Of a stretch of DNA of 64,000 bases, positions 21,838 to 34,939 are shown one piece after another. The stretch's first letter is position 1; every line of letters starts with the position of its first letter. The position numbers and the translations under genes are program-made. The notes beneath the pieces were generated by a model. It was not told the DNA's origin. It saw only the letters and a program-made list of their open reading frames with translations, and ran no database searches. The DNA lies in the NCBI RefSeq assembly GCF_932294415.1, contig NC_065538.1, positions 26,747,957-26,811,956 of the forward strand, given 5' to 3'. The stretch comes from Quercus robur (taxonomy: Eukaryota > Streptophyta > Magnoliopsida > Fagales > Fagaceae).

Positions 21838-22104
21838 GTCAAATAAAAAGAAGCTGTATTAGGTTTAGGGTTAGTGCCGTGGAGGAATAATTCAAATTTA
21901 TTATTTTATAGAGTCCAAAATGAAGAAGGAAATACATTAAAGTAAAAAACTTAAAATAAAAAAGAAAAAGAAAATAGTGATGACGTGGAAAATTGTGGGA
22001 GTTTCAAAAGCTTCGGTTTTATATATATATATATAGATGATATGATATAATATAATATGATATGATATGATATACACTACCATTTTCCTATATGAAGTTG
22101 GCTT

Positions 22105-22505
22105 TCTACTAAGGAAGTTCATAGACTCAATACTATACTGGGAAATACATCATACTAGCCGTTAAATCGATACTAGTACTCCTCTAAAATATATAGAAAA
22201 AATACCAAGTTGTACCAGCTGTACTAGGCATATTTCAAGTGTTTCGACCATTATTGGTACAAGAAAAAAATAATAAAAAAAGAAATTTTTATAATAAAAA
22301 AAATGTTATTTTAAGCTAATATATTTGTTAATATACTTAGGCTAATTATTAGGCTTATAAAATATGTTGATTTTAAATTTTTTTGTTGATAATTAAACAT
22401 GCATATAAATTTATACATGTATCAACTGGTATCAATTGATACCAAAATATTTTGTTCCCTTAACCAAACCGAAACAACCTCCATTAAATTGACTCCCTTG
22501 ATTCT
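22105..22505. mobile_element. Possible hAT-like element, 'taaggaag' ends
   Basis: The left end taaggaagtt (22110) and right end gactcccttg (22491-22500) are rough inverted copies of the ends of the hAT element at 37032-38648. The interior has similar 'actagtactcct' and 'ttggtac' phrases. ttctac flanks both sides, but no full 8-bp TSD is seen. Confidence 0.3.
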
Positions 22506-24455
22506 ACATGTACATTGTCATGGTCTCCTAAGGTGTAATGGCCACTATAAACAAGTTCATGATTCCAACAAGTAGGGAGCAAAAATACACTCAAAACAAC
22601 AAGTCAAAACAAACATTCTCCATATTTCAAGCTTGCGTGATGCACAAAAATAACTCACATGTAAAACGAGATAAGTTTAGTGATGAACATAGAACACACA
22701 CACACACACACAATAGATGTAACATGAATAAGAAAACCCTAGATGCAAATTTTATATGGCATGAGAGTAAGTGTCGTGAAGCCCTCGTTTTCACCATTAA
22801 AAAAAAAAAATGAAACCCTCGTTTTAGTTTAGATCACATGTAATCAACTCATTTTAAATCAAAAAATAAATTTTTTATTTATTTATTTGTCTTTTATATG
22901 ATTCGGAAACTATTGAAGCATGCAATTTTTTTTAAAAGGTTAATCATATGCATGAACATATGATTAACTAAAACCCTAGATCTACATGTTTGAATTAAAT
23001 TCCAAATTTACAGGTTCAAATTAAATTCCTAGATCTATAGATTCAATTCAAAACCCTAGATCTATATATAATCATATGAATGCAAGAACATGTTATCAAA
23101 TAAATTATTACTAGATCTAAAGAACTCTAACATATTATTTACTAGAACATGATATTGAAATCATACCCTAGAACATATTTTGATAAAAAGATCAGAACAC
23201 TACATGCATGCAAATTCCAAATTAGGAATTAATTGAAGACCAGGATGGATTTTGATTCTCTTCACTACAAGGATCATGCTTGATCTTCAATTAGATCTCC
23301 ACCCCTTTGCGGTTTATCTATAAATATGGTGACAATGACAAATGAATCTTCACGTATTGATGAAGCTGTTTGATGCAAAGAACGATTCCTATGGACTAGA
23401 GTGATTTGTAGTGTATGTTTTATGGTTCTATGCTAAAATTGTGCATAAAATAAAAAGGAAATTTGTAGCTATGGGGATGGGGGAGTAAAAAATATGCACT
23501 AGACGGCTCTAGCCTAAGTTTTGGAAAAATTTGGTCCACTTCAAGTCGGTAATAACTCTCCCCATTTATAGAGAGAGAAAAAGAGCTGTTTTTCTTGTTT
23601 TTAGGTACTGAAAGCTGCATTTGATACAAGAAGATCAAGTTCATCCCTCTTAAATTTTTGCTAAGAGCCTTGTAGTTCAATTGACTGATACTTTTTAGTG
23701 TTTTTAATAGAGATATGTGTGTGTGTGTGTAAGAGGTCATAAACACAAGCGCCGATAGACACTCCGGAGCTTAATTTCAGCACTTATGTCTTTGACTGAT
23801 GTGCCAAAGAATCAGAGTGGGCCACTTTAAGTTTCTCCAATTTGACATTGACTTTCCACTTTTTTTTAGAGTTAATTTAGTCTTGTAAGTATATATAGAC
23901 TATTCATTTGATGAGTATTCTTATAGTCATAAATTTTTTTACAACATTTTTACAAACTATTGATATAACCAATTCTTACTAATTCTAATATGGGCCCACC
24001 ACTAACATCATATTTTTACTTATCAATAATTGTTTGAAAAATACTAAAGTCACATTAGCCGTTTGTAAAAATGTTATAAAATAGTTTGTACTTGTAGCAT
24101 TACTCTCATTTGATAATGTTCTTCCACGATTCAAATTCTAATTAGCTAATTCAATAAAATATCCTATCTAACTAGATAAATGCAATTATTTAAATTTCAA
24201 TATATCATAGCTTTTGAGTGGAGTTTGTATTGTGCCGATATGTTAAAACCCATTTCAATCCCTCTTCCTGTATGTTTGTTTCTTAAAATATATATATATA
24301 TATATATCAATATTATCTACATGAAATTATTATGTGTTTGCATATCTACCATAATTAGAATAAATAATCAATACAATGTTATCTTTCAATTACATTAAAC
24401 ACGGAAACTTTGATTCATAATCATATCCCCTTTACCAGTTTTTTAGATAGACAGT
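22506..24455. other. AT-rich intergenic region with a MITE-like inverted repeat
   Basis: No gene was recognised. At about 23925-24110 imperfect inverted arms share acatttttacaaact and its complement, a MITE-like pattern related to 39038-39205. CA/GT microsatellites lie near 22695 and 23715. Confidence 0.35.
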
Positions 24456-24492
24456 GGGGGAGGGGGAGGGGGAGGGGGAGGGGGAGGGGGAG
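24456..24492 (+). repeat. (GGGGGA)n G-rich tandem repeat
   Basis: Six to seven GGGGGA units lie in an otherwise AT-rich region. At least four G tracts of five, each one base apart, meet the sequence rule for a very stable G-quadruplex. Confidence 0.9.
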
Positions 24493-24499
24493 GTAGGAG

Positions 24500-26508
24500 A
24501 AATCACTCACTCCACAAAGGGGACCACATCAGCAATGAATAATTTCTACTCTTTCGCTTGTAGTAGAAAGAAAATAAAAGGTTGCTATCTATCAAATTAA
24601 ACTTATCAAATAATAAATGTGCATTTTTGTTTTCAATTGAAAATAAAAATAGTTTACTTTAAAGACATTACGAGGGACCTCATACAAAATTATGAATAGA
24701 GTTGCAATTCAATCGGCGTCAAACTGCCAAAGTGGATCTCTATTATGGTAGCATAAACAAACTATTGATACGAAAAGAGGGACAAATTCTTCAATACACT
24801 GATCAATTGTATTTTTAAATGGTTATTTATTTATTTATTTTTAGAAACAAACACACACAGGAAAGAGGGAAAGAGATTTTAACATAATGGCACACCACAA
24901 ACTCTACTTAAAAGCCATGATGATTATTTAAATAATTCAACAAGAAGGTTTCAAAAAATAATAATAAGAAGAAAGAAACAGAGTAGCAATTTTTTTTGGT
25001 AAACTACATAAAGCAACTTTCGTTTTCCAATATAATACGTATGTCCATACTTGAAAGTCAATTGGGCTGTTAACTACCCCCACGGCATTCGGTAAAAAGT
25101 TCAATTGATTATTTGACTAATCATGGTTCTTGGATTTTACATTTGGTTAGGACTGTTTACATTTGTTATTCATAATTGGATGGTGTTGAATGTGATGATG
25201 ATGATGAGGTTATTTTCAAATTGTTCCTTGATGATGTTTTAGACTTCAAATTACATAACCAAATTCTCTGTCATGATCATAGTAGCTTGCCAAATTCAAC
25301 ACCACAATTATGAGTATTAAAATGGAGTGGGACCAAACATATTCAAATATTTGACTTCCTTTAAAATGAACAATTTTAGAGATGAAGTTGCCAGGTTTGA
25401 AACAAGAAAGTTTTTTAAGTTTAAATGAACTTGAAAGAAATTTCTCGACAAGGAGAGCTTGTTAATGCGTTTTCTGACTTTAATTTCTTGACTATGATAA
25501 GACAGTGGGTACATAGAGTGTTCCTTTTAGAGGTAAGAAGTTGTGCATATCGATTATTACATGGACCCAGCTTTAATTGGTCTTGCCTTCTTGAATCTTG
25601 ACAGTTCTTGTGCATATTCTCGTTTAATATGAAAATGACTTCCAATGTGAATGGTAGAATCAATTTGTCGACAGGTATCTTGAGAATAAATTCTATTTAT
25701 TTTTAAATTAAATTTTATATAAATATAACATCTATAATTCATCTTGAAGTTGTGTACATATTTTAATTAACCATATCAATCACATTTAATTAGGTCAAAT
25801 AATTTTTTTTAATGTCACCAATATAGATGTTTAGGATTTGAATCCATCATTTTTCATTATATATATAAAAGAATAACCATAGATAAAAAAATAAAAAATA
25901 AAATCATATATAAATAGGAGTGTGTATGAGTCAAGTTGGGTTCGGTTGAAGGGTTTTTTCAACCCCACCCGTTGGATTTTGAAATTTCCAACACAACCCA
26001 ACTCATTACATTTGTAAAAATTAATCAAATCCAACCCACATGGTTCAAGTTGAATTGGTGGTGGGTTATGCATATATGTTTTATATCATGTTAAAATTTA
26101 GGCTTTCATCAATTATTTAAACATTTTTTTCATTAAATTATTACCATTCATATAACCTATTTAGCTATATCCCTTTAAATATTTTTTCATTAATTATTCA
26201 AATATTTACTACACCAATTATTCCACTACAAGAAAAAGTTCATTTCTGCATGTTGTACTTACACAATTGACTAAACACAAAAATAACTATTACATGTCGT
26301 ATAATATGCTTTCATAATGAGACTCACTAGTTATGGATGTAGTTGAATTTTATTAATAAAATCCATCAGTTTCTTTCTCAAAAAAAAAAAAAAAAAAACT
26401 ATATTATCAATATTTTTATAAAATAAAATAAAAAACTATTGAATTAATATTTTATTATCCAATTAATTCTTTTCACTATTATATTGTGGGTAAATTGCAA
26501 TGACCTTT

Positions 26509-26552
<44 letters not shown>

Positions 26553-26739
26553 ATTATTACACTTATCTCTCCCTTAATTTGTTTCTCAAAAAAAAAATCT
26601 CTCCTTTCAAAATAAGACACCCACCTCCATTAAAATGCAATTATGTGCACTATCCTGCCCAGATTGAAAAAAAAAGTTAAAAAAAATCCCAAATGTCCCA
26701 TTATAGAGGGCGTGTATGATAGTTTAATGGATGGTAAAA
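24500..26739. other. Gene-poor AT-rich region
   Basis: No convincing coding sequence was seen. Poly-A runs lie near 26380-26398 and 26511-26549. The short minus-strand ORFs at 25317-25742 are not recognised and lack codon character. Confidence 0.35.
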
Positions 26740-26744
26740 TAGGT

Positions 26745-27430
26745 TGTAGGGACACGATTATTCACGACCCAAAAATGACATTGGACTCGTATGTAAAGGG
26801 CCCGAACAATATAATTTGTAGAGTGTGGCCTTGAAAGGCTGGACTTTGGTCACTGGACAACGGTCTAGTCATAGTTTTTATGGAAGCTCATATAAGGGTG
26901 AACCTGGCTTGACTGGTGAAACTTTTCTTCAGTGCAACCTATGGGGTTTTTGTCCTCGGATCCTGTTTGAGGAGCTCAGTGTTCTTCTTATTATCCCTTT
27001 TTTAGGACCTTTCCCTCTGGGGGTCCCTTTCCCCCTTGGTTCTTCTTCCCTTTTATACTAGTAGTTACTTCCCTTTCAATGTCCACATGTAAGTTTTACT
27101 TTCTGAGATGGAGACTTGTTTTATCAGCCCATACCTAAAGTGGTTGGGAGTAGACGTAAAAGTTGAATAGTATGGTGAAGAGCATGGGCCTGTCAGACGC
27201 AGAGTTCTTTATTACAGTATTGACAGCTTTTTCACTTGTCCTGTCCCTGCATTAAACTCGTCCTTTTTCTTTAGGTGTCTTGTGAGATGCTGAGCGTGAG
27301 ATCGTCCTCGGCCACATCCTTTGGCCTTTTTGGGGCTTTCATTATGCGTCCTCGGCAATAGGTCTCCTTGGCCTGGGTCTTAGGCCCTTAATGTAAAGTG
27401 GGCCGGGACCACAAATTCCCCGGCCCCACA
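26745..27430 (+). mobile_element. Solo LTR of the LARD-like family, with TSD
   Basis: This 686-bp unit starts TGTAGGGACACG and ends GGCCCCACA. It is flanked by the 5-bp duplication TAGGT (26740-26744 and 27431-27435). It is a diverged version of the LTRs at 55052-55686, 58112-58749 and 18811-19466. The TSD and the lack of an interior mean it arose by LTR-LTR recombination. Confidence 0.85.
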
Positions 27431-27435
27431 TAGGT

Positions 27436-28428
27436 ATTTTCACTTTTTTAAGCCTTTGTTCAATTAGGTAGGTTAGTGTAAATAGTTTGCATTTTAGGAG
27501 AGGTGGATGTCTTACTTTGAATTAGATGAAAGGTGAGTGTAAGAAAGGAAAACCTTAAGGGAGTTTAGTGTATCCCATATATTTTGTAAACATTTTAAAA
27601 TAAAAATAACCTAAATTTTGAGTTTTTATAGATGGAATCGTTATCAGTTTTTTATGGTCAAAATATATATATATATATTATTGGTCCGTAAAATTTACTT
27701 AGTGAGCGTCTTTTGTTACTAATGTTTCAAATAAGTGCTATTGATTCTTGAAATTTGAAAAATGAACAGTTTTGGTCCCTTCGTTAGTTTTACAATAGTA
27801 ATGAAACCCTGTGACTTAAAATTGCACAAAATGAAAGAAGATCAAGTATGTCTACATCTTTTACAGTTCCGGATTGGCTATAAGAAGTTCTTGAGGTCTT
27901 CAACAGAGAAAGACCATTACAAATTGACAATGTAGAGCTTTCTCTTCTGGTTTGGATCCTAGGTTAAGGTTTGCTTTGGTTCTTCATCTACCACAACCTC
28001 CTCTAGTCCTCTTCTACCGTATAGCATAGTTTGATTTGGGTCAGTTTTGATTTGGGAAAAAATCCAAATAGAAATGGGATGGGTCATGGGACTTCCTAAG
28101 CTAATTTGCTCATATGTAATTTTTAATTTAAAAATGTTGCAATCCTTTAAAAAGAGTCACATCATTGATCTAATAGGCATAAGCCAGGAAAATTGAAGTT
28201 GACCGAATGTTTAATAATGTTCATCTTTTTAAACTTTAAGAATTAATAGCACCCCTTTAAAAACTCAAGAAAGAAAAATGCTTCATAAGAATTTTGGCCT
28301 GTTTATTGTTTTAATTTTTTATAAGAATAAAAGGAATGAAGAAAGAATGTAAAATCATACCATGAATTATACTCATTCAATCAAATTTTTGAATAATGTA
28401 ATATGGTAACGAGTTAGATGCGTGCGAG

Positions 28429-28465
<37 letters not shown>

Positions 28466-28812
28466 TCAGAAGAACATGCATGTTTAAATAGAATCTAATA
28501 TAACATAACATGGTTGTTAAACAAGGGCTGGACCTTGGCCTAATGTTAGTTTTTTTTTTTTTTTGATGGACCTAATGTTAGTTTTTCTCACTGGTTCAAA
28601 CAATAAATCTTCAATGGTAATGTCAATTACAGATTAAATTCCCATAAAAATTACAAATTAAATACAAAAAAAATGAGAATATTAATAATAAAATGGACAA
28701 GTTTTAAAATTTAATTAATCAATTTAAAAATAAGATATACGCTATTAATTGCATGTATATATAGTGACATACATAAAACAATATTAAATTTGAAAAAGAC
28801 AATCATTGTGTT
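27436..28812. other. Intergenic, no gene recognised
   Basis: AT-rich with TA/CA microsatellites near 28430-28465. Weak 'ttggtcc' phrases suggest old TIR elements, but no boundaries could be set. Confidence 0.3.
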
Positions 28813-29647
28813 TGTGGGGGTCAAAAACTACACTTCTCGGAGGATAAGGTAAGGCTCCTCGAGAAATAATTTGATTGATAGACAATTCACTTATAAAAAT
28901 GCATAGAGGGAATTAACATTCTACAATGAGAGACTCAAACAATTGACTTCATCAACACCATTTATTTCATATAAAACTAGAGTATTACAATTGGGGTTTC
29001 TCTCTTTTCCCATGGTGCCACACTTTCTTTCTCTCTCTTAGACAGACCGATGTTTTTTCTTTTTCCTTTTTTTCTATATCCTTTTTTTTGTCACCCCCTC
29101 TACTTGCTTCCCTCTTCCCTTATATAGGTACATGCCTTGTTCTTATCTCTATAGTTGTCCAGTTTTCAACTGGGTTTTCAGGGATATTTTCTCCTCCTTT
29201 ATCTATTTCCTCCCTTCTCTTATCCTGAAATTTTGACTTTTTGGGGTGTTTGTACTGTTCAGATTGTCTTATTTGCATTTAATGGGGTAGGAGTTGGGTG
29301 GAAACCCCCTCATTAATGAGGAGGTAAAGATCTTCAACTCCTGTAGGTTTTGGAAGACTCCCCGAGGTTCAAGGTACCCCTTGAAAGTAAAATGTGGGAT
29401 TTCTCGTGCATCTCGCCTCGAATATAGTTTGGCTCCACTTATCTTGTTGCTCCCTCCACAGGTACGATTTACAAAGGCTCCAACCTTCCTTGGGTTGCTC
29501 GAGATAACCCCACACCCTTCCTTCAATTCTTTTAACTTCATTGGGCCCCTTTATGAACATGGGTGTATGGCCCAATTTATTCCCCGGGGCCCACCTAACA
29601 TCTGGGCTTTAGGCCTGGAAGGGGGGAGGACTCTTCCACTCCCCACA
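28813..29647 (+). mobile_element. Probable solo LTR, about 835 bp
   Basis: It begins TGTGGGGG and ends CTCCCCACA, giving the TG...CA ends and short inverted tips of an LTR. The interior has a pyrimidine-rich stretch followed by cccttatataggtac (about 29117-29131), a TATA-like box. No matching 5-bp TSD was found (GTGTT against ATATA), so the boundaries or integrity are uncertain. Confidence 0.5.
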
Positions 29648-30005
29648 ATATATATATATATATATATATAAAATTTAGCATTTATATTATTGTGGTGGGA
29701 AGAGATAAAAAATAAAGGAATAGATATTGATGATTTGTATTATGTTTTATCTCCAATTTTTTAATAAGTATGTTTTATCTCCATTAATTTTGTCAATTTA
29801 TAACAAATGTAATTTGTTAAAGCTTGGAAATCTAGATACCCCTTGTGTGATTTGCAACTAAACGTAGAAATATTTTAACATTCTCGAAAATCCTAAAATA
29901 TTATCCCGTACCAAATGCCACCTAAATGTGCATTTTTTTTTTTAGCTAGAAGAAAGGACACGTAATGAGCTATTCCAAAAGTTTGTTATTTACCCCCCCC
30001 CCCCC

Positions 30006-30038
<33 letters not shown>

Positions 30039-30930
30039 TAAACTTTGTATTGTTCCCTATGAAATAGAAAAACACTTTGTATAGTAAATTTTTTCGTCAC
30101 AACTTCCCCTAATTTTTAGTGATTTCTTATCCAAATTTATCTTTCAGTATCCCCGTATCAAAGTTCTTCTGAATCTTTTAGCATCAATTAATTAGCTACA
30201 ACAGAATCATTTAAGGGTACATTACAATTCATTTTCAAAAAAAAAATAAAAAATAAAAAAAATAATAATTCTATTGTTTGTCTTAAAAAATAAAATAAAA
30301 TCTCCCAAATTTCTTTTTAACACAGTAAAAAATCTTTTAAATAGTAAATGCGAAAATCACTGCACACATTTTTTTTTTTTTTTTGAGTTGAGTTAAAAAT
30401 CCTAGTCTACCTTATTTACCTTCGTAATGCTCCCTCTAGAGTTTGAACCTATGATCCCCTCTCCCCTTGACCAACATTTTACATGTCGTGGTGGTGTGGA
30501 CACAGTTTTTGAGTCATAACTTTTGTTATAATTCTAATGCGATTAATTGTAATTGGTGTAGAAGTAGAACAAGTAGTGGGTCAATGTGTGAATGATAGAC
30601 AACTCCTCACAATTAACCATATCAAAGTTGGAACAAAAATTGTGCCAAAAAAGTTGTGGTCCTAGGAGAATGTAGTCAATTATCAAAACTCTAGACTTGT
30701 CAAGGGTTAAGATGACAAAGTTTTAATGATGGATTTTGTTAATGGATGCCCAAAGGGCGTTTGTTAATGAACCATTAATTAGACCCTTTAATGATTATGA
30801 AACTAATATAAATTATAGAGTAATTATTAGAAGTTTTTGAAGTATGGTTACAGTATATTTCTTTCTTTCATATTCATGGTGAATTCCAGCATGTATTTAA
30901 TTAATGGGATCCACCATGAATTCGAGAGAG
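29648..30930. other. Intergenic, homopolymer-rich
   Basis: A C-run followed by an A-run of about 30 lies at 29994-30038. No gene was recognised. Confidence 0.35.
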
Positions 30931-31197
30931 ATTCAGATCCTCTAGATTTTTTAGGGTACTATATCAAAGAGATTTCCTTAAATCTTAACCATTTTTTAAT
31001 GATTTTATGATCTAGATTCTGTCATATCAGTATTCTACTAATAATAATATTAATTGTTTTGTTTGCAACATTATTTTATTATTTTAAGAATGATATTAGT
31101 AGAATGCTGACATGGCAGAATTTTGACCATTAAATTATTAAAGAATGATTAAGATTTAAGAAAATCTACTAATAGAGTACCCTAGAGGATCTGAAAA
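30931..31197. mobile_element. MITE, about 267 bp, long imperfect TIRs
   Basis: The left arm starts ttcagatcctctag and the right arm ends ctagaggatctgaa. The arms stay complementary for about 100 bp, including 'aaatcttaa' and 'gtattctactaat'. There is no coding capacity. Confidence 0.7.
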
Positions 31198-31881
31198 ATT
31201 AAAGGACACGGTGTTTATATTTTAATTCTTTTAACTTCAAAAATGCACATTGATGCCACCAACTAACCACACTAAAACCCGAAATCACAGGTTATCACTA
31301 CTTTAGAATTTAAACCCAGTTTTCAAATTCCTCTCTGCTTCTTGTTGAATTTGCTTATCCTGGAAACCACGTCGAATTTCCATAATCATTAAAAAAGAAT
31401 TAATCTTTCTAAAATAAATAAAATTAATCAAAATAAGGTGGCTAGCTTTTACTTGTACAAGATAATGAAGGACAGGTCAGCGGTGGCGGACAAAACACTC
31501 AATCAAGCCCATACTACTGCAATAAATCTTTTCACAGAAAACTACATATAAATTATAAATAAACAAATTAAAAAATACAATAATGAGCCGAATATCTTGG
31601 AGTTGGATTAGCACATCTCCATGTACAAAGTATTTGAGGTCGATGAGAAAAATGATTCAAACTGTGAAATTAATAGTATGTTGCAATTATCTCTAAAAAA
31701 AATATAATAATTAAGAAAATTAAACAAACTCATCTTATAAATCATAATATACAATTTTAACATAAACAAATATTAAAAGAACTGAGAAAGTTGACCCGGT
31801 TGTTCTTTTATGACCCCATAATAACTTTTTTTTTTTTTTTAAATCCTTCTTTATATCCTCCTAGCCCTTCTCTCTCTTATG

Positions 31882-31889
31882 TATATAAA
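31882..31889 (+). promoter_or_regulatory. TATA box for the MASS-like gene
   Basis: tatataaa follows a pyrimidine-rich patch and lies about 85 bp before the ATG at 31974. That would leave a short 5' leader containing a GA repeat (about 31955-31970). Confidence 0.5.
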
Positions 31890-31973
31890 CAAAAAAGGTC
31901 TACTTTACAAGTTACAACAACTAAAAAAGGTTTCACATTGCCTAAGAAAGATCCAGAGAGAGAGAGAGAGGGC

Positions 31974-32348
31974 ATGGCTGGTTTGCAAAGATCTGCAGTT
32001 TCATTTAGGAGGCAAGGCTCATCAGGGCTTGTGTGGGATGACAGGTTCATATCTGAGGAGCTAAACAAAGTGAACCAAAAAGATGACCAAGAACAAGGGC
32101 AACAACAAGAGCTAGTAGAGAAGTTGGATATCAAAGAGGTTAAGCCATCAATAAACGTTGGATCAACCAACACCATCGAGCGCAGCCGATCCAACGGTGG
32201 AACACGCGGCTACCGCACTGGAAAGGTGTCTCCGGCCATCGAGCCGCCATCGCCGAAGGTCTCCGCTTGTGGGTTTTGCCGGGCTTTCGGAAATCCGGAC
32301 AAAAAGGATGGTCAAAGGACAAAGCGTGGTAAGCATAGATCACGATAA
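31974..32348 (+). CDS. MAPK substrate protein, At1g80180/MASS-like
   Basis: Intronless 124-aa protein. It opens MAGLQRSAVSFRRQGSSGLV-WDD, the diagnostic N-terminus of this small plant family. Further on come IERSRSNGG (68-76), two Ser-Pro sites at S86 and S93 in KVSPAIEPPSPKVSA, and a Cys/basic tail ending KRGKHRSR. Arabidopsis members are MAPK targets acting in the stomatal lineage; the SP sites are the likely phosphoacceptors here. The middle is Gln/Glu/Lys-rich and probably disordered. The ATG at 31974 is chosen over the upstream in-frame start at 31791 because family similarity begins exactly there and the upstream part contains poly-T and the TATA box. It is isolated and looks intact. 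Confidence 0.9.
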   Translation: MAGLQRSAVSFRRQGSSGLVWDDRFISEELNKVNQKDDQEQGQQQELVEKLDIKEVKPSINVGSTNTIERSRSNGGTRGYRTGKVSPAIEPPSPKVSACGFCRAFGNPDKKDGQRTKRGKHRSR

Positions 32349-33357
32349 ATTTGCTGTTTTCCGGTGACCGGAGTTGAGGAATTCCGGTGGACGTGGAGTA
32401 CTATAAGGTTCTTTTATAGTGTTCTTATATAGTATATGTTTTAGTTTTTTTAGCTTGCTAGGGGGGGTAAGTAAGTTCATCTCAATAAAGTGAGATGTTA
32501 AGAGTTTTGGGAAACAAAGACAAATGATTAATGATGGTTTTTTTTTTTTAGTTCTAAATTTCTTGTTTGCTATTTGTGGTCATGTTCATGTTTTGTTTCT
32601 CTTAGATTTTAGAGATGGTTTGGTGGTTTTGGTAGATGTAATTATGTGTATATTTTTTATGTTTCTTTTCCTAAATTTAATCTTTTGGAAACTTTGTTTT
32701 GTACAAAGCAAATGTCAATTGGGGATCTCTTTCAATCTCTATTATTTTTCTCTCTTGTGAACAAGTTGTTTCGATGTGGAATTGTTTTTTGTATGCAACT
32801 TGGTTTTGACGTATTGAGATAAAAGAAAAAAAAAAAAAAAAAAACAAAAACTTGGGTTTTGATGTGGGACGTATATACTTTTAGGAAGGAATCTTTCCAT
32901 GTTGTACATGTGATATTTTAATTTCATGGTCGGTATTGGGATCTCATCTCTATCTCCATGGTTAAAAGTGAAAAGTCAGAACCTTTGAGAATCTCCTCGA
33001 TCCTGCTTTTTCTATCTTTGGTAAAAGGAAAGTTTTGTGCTCTCGGGATCACCAAAGAATGGTGGACCTTGCTATCCTAGTCTCTTCAATTGTCGCTCTC
33101 GCTCTGCTCTATTTTGCCACTAAAAAAACATCCATTTTGCCTTCCGCGTGTTATGTTTTGGTTGATTGTTGACAACAGTGATTGATTATAGCATTAGGTT
33201 CTTTAACTTGATTTTTTGGATTCTTTAAAATTGGGATTGTGGTGAGTGATCATACTCCCCTTGATTATATAATATAGCTATAATTTGTAGTTCAAGTCAT
33301 TCAATCCTTCACTTCTAGCTGTTAATGTAACAAAAAATATGAAGTACCAATTTATTA
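32349..33357. other. 3' flank of the MASS-like gene
   Basis: The first few hundred bases are a T-rich 3' UTR. No other gene was recognised. Confidence 0.4.
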
Positions 33358-33359
33358 GG

Positions 33360-33755
33360 CTTAAGAGTATTCATATGTGCAAAAAACTATCAATTTTTTT
33401 CTATGAATAAAAATCTATTTTTTCTATATTACGTACACATTTTTTAAAACACTCCACATCAAATTATCTATTTTACAATATATCACATTAAAATATTAAT
33501 TTTTCTTAATTTTCTTAATTGTTTCTCTTTCTTCACAAATAATAACTATTATTTATTCTCTTTCTTTAGTCTCGAGATACGTAAAGAGAGAATAAAAAGT
33601 TATATGCAAAGTGAATATTGTTATTGTAAATTTACAATATTAATGTAGCAACATTGTAAATTTACACATTTTTAACTTATATGTGAGTGATTTTGAGAGT
33701 TGAATGTATGAAATTGATACATTTTTCTATTTTACATTGTTTGATAGAAATGCTC
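33360..33755. mobile_element. MITE-like element with 'agagcatt' ends
   Basis: The left end (taagagtattcatatg) and the right end (complement agagcatttctatc, ending near 33755) are imperfect inverted copies. The right-end type matches the left end of the element at 14022. The interior is AT-rich. Confidence 0.4.
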
Positions 33756-34127
33756 TAATGCTTATCATATATACAAAGCTGTCCTTGGCATCAAACTGAT
33801 TCTAGCTTAAGCTTTGCGGAAGCAGCTTGGTCAGTATATACTACTCTGTACATTTTCTTTTAAAGCTTGTACTATGAATTTATGATATTCTATTTTCATC
33901 TGTTAATGAGCTATGTTTCAAGAACATTTCTTTTCTTTCTCTCATAAAAAATGAGTTCAAAATTCATAGATTACGTATACTGTCATTTATCAATGAAAAA
34001 TACTTTCTATTATCCATACTTGATTACAAAGTGGATTAGCCTATACAATGAAAAAGGAAATGAAAATAATAACATGAGGTACAATCATATTGTTATTAGA
34101 AAAAAAGAAGTTACTATATTCACATTA

Positions 34128-34158
<31 letters not shown>

Positions 34159-34939
34159 TTTCTTCCTTGGTGCCATCCTCTCATGTGGATTATGGAGGAT
34201 GAGATGGGTATTTTCTCCTATCATGTAAGTGGTATTGGCCTAGAAGAAGCTACTCCGGATAAAGCAATAATGTCATCAACACACCCTCCGCACTTTCAAA
34301 AGTGCCCACGCACATGCACAATATATTTTATTTAAAAAGTAGTAAAATAATCTCTATTTTGTAAAAATGTTTTATAAATCTTCTCATTTTTTTACATGTG
34401 AGAGATTACCCATAACCTAAAGTTCCAAAAAAACCCCATCCCTTTTTCACCAATACTATCTTACTTTTCTTTCCATGAAACCAAACCCACGGATCCCCCC
34501 AATATCCCACATTATTTGGAATCCGCATTTAAAATGAAAATATAAAAAGAAAAAGGTATTTAGGTCAAGAGTCAAGACACTTTGTAAGTACTTTTGTTCA
34601 TGTTTTATAGGGTTTTTGTTACAAATTCAAAAATTTTGAATAATTGCAAGAGATTAGATGTCATGCAATTTAAAAAAAAAAAAAAATTTAATCACTGCAC
34701 CTACAATATTGATTTATTTTCTCAGTTTACTTTTAATTAATCAAATTATATGTTTGCAATTATTATATATAGATTGCTTATATTTGTGGGGGTGAATGAC
34801 ATATCTTACAGCAAATTTTTAATATGCTATATCTAGAAAGTCTTAAAAAGTTGAACCTAATAACCTAGAGAAAATAAGCTTAAACAAATGGTTACTAACT
34901 ATATATAGAGGGTTTTGTTTTTGTTTTTGTTTTTTGGCG
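33756..34939. other. Intergenic, AT-rich
   Basis: A TA microsatellite and poly-T lie at 34124-34162. No gene or element with clear ends was found. Confidence 0.35.

Noticed and set aside
22538..22813. 91-aa ORF in AT-rich DNA
   Set aside because: It has low-complexity His/Thr from a CA repeat and poly-Lys, with no homologous motif.
28808..29652. TSD for the probable solo LTR
   Set aside because: The flanking pentamers (GTGTT and ATATA) do not match; the element call is kept at lower confidence without a TSD.
29294..29671. 125-aa ORF
   Set aside because: It lies in a probable solo LTR, overlaps other ORFs on both strands and has no recognised domain.
31791..31973. Upstream extension of the MASS-like protein to the in-frame start at 31791
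   Set aside because: The extension spans a poly-T tract and the TATA box, and family similarity starts exactly at the ATG at 31974.
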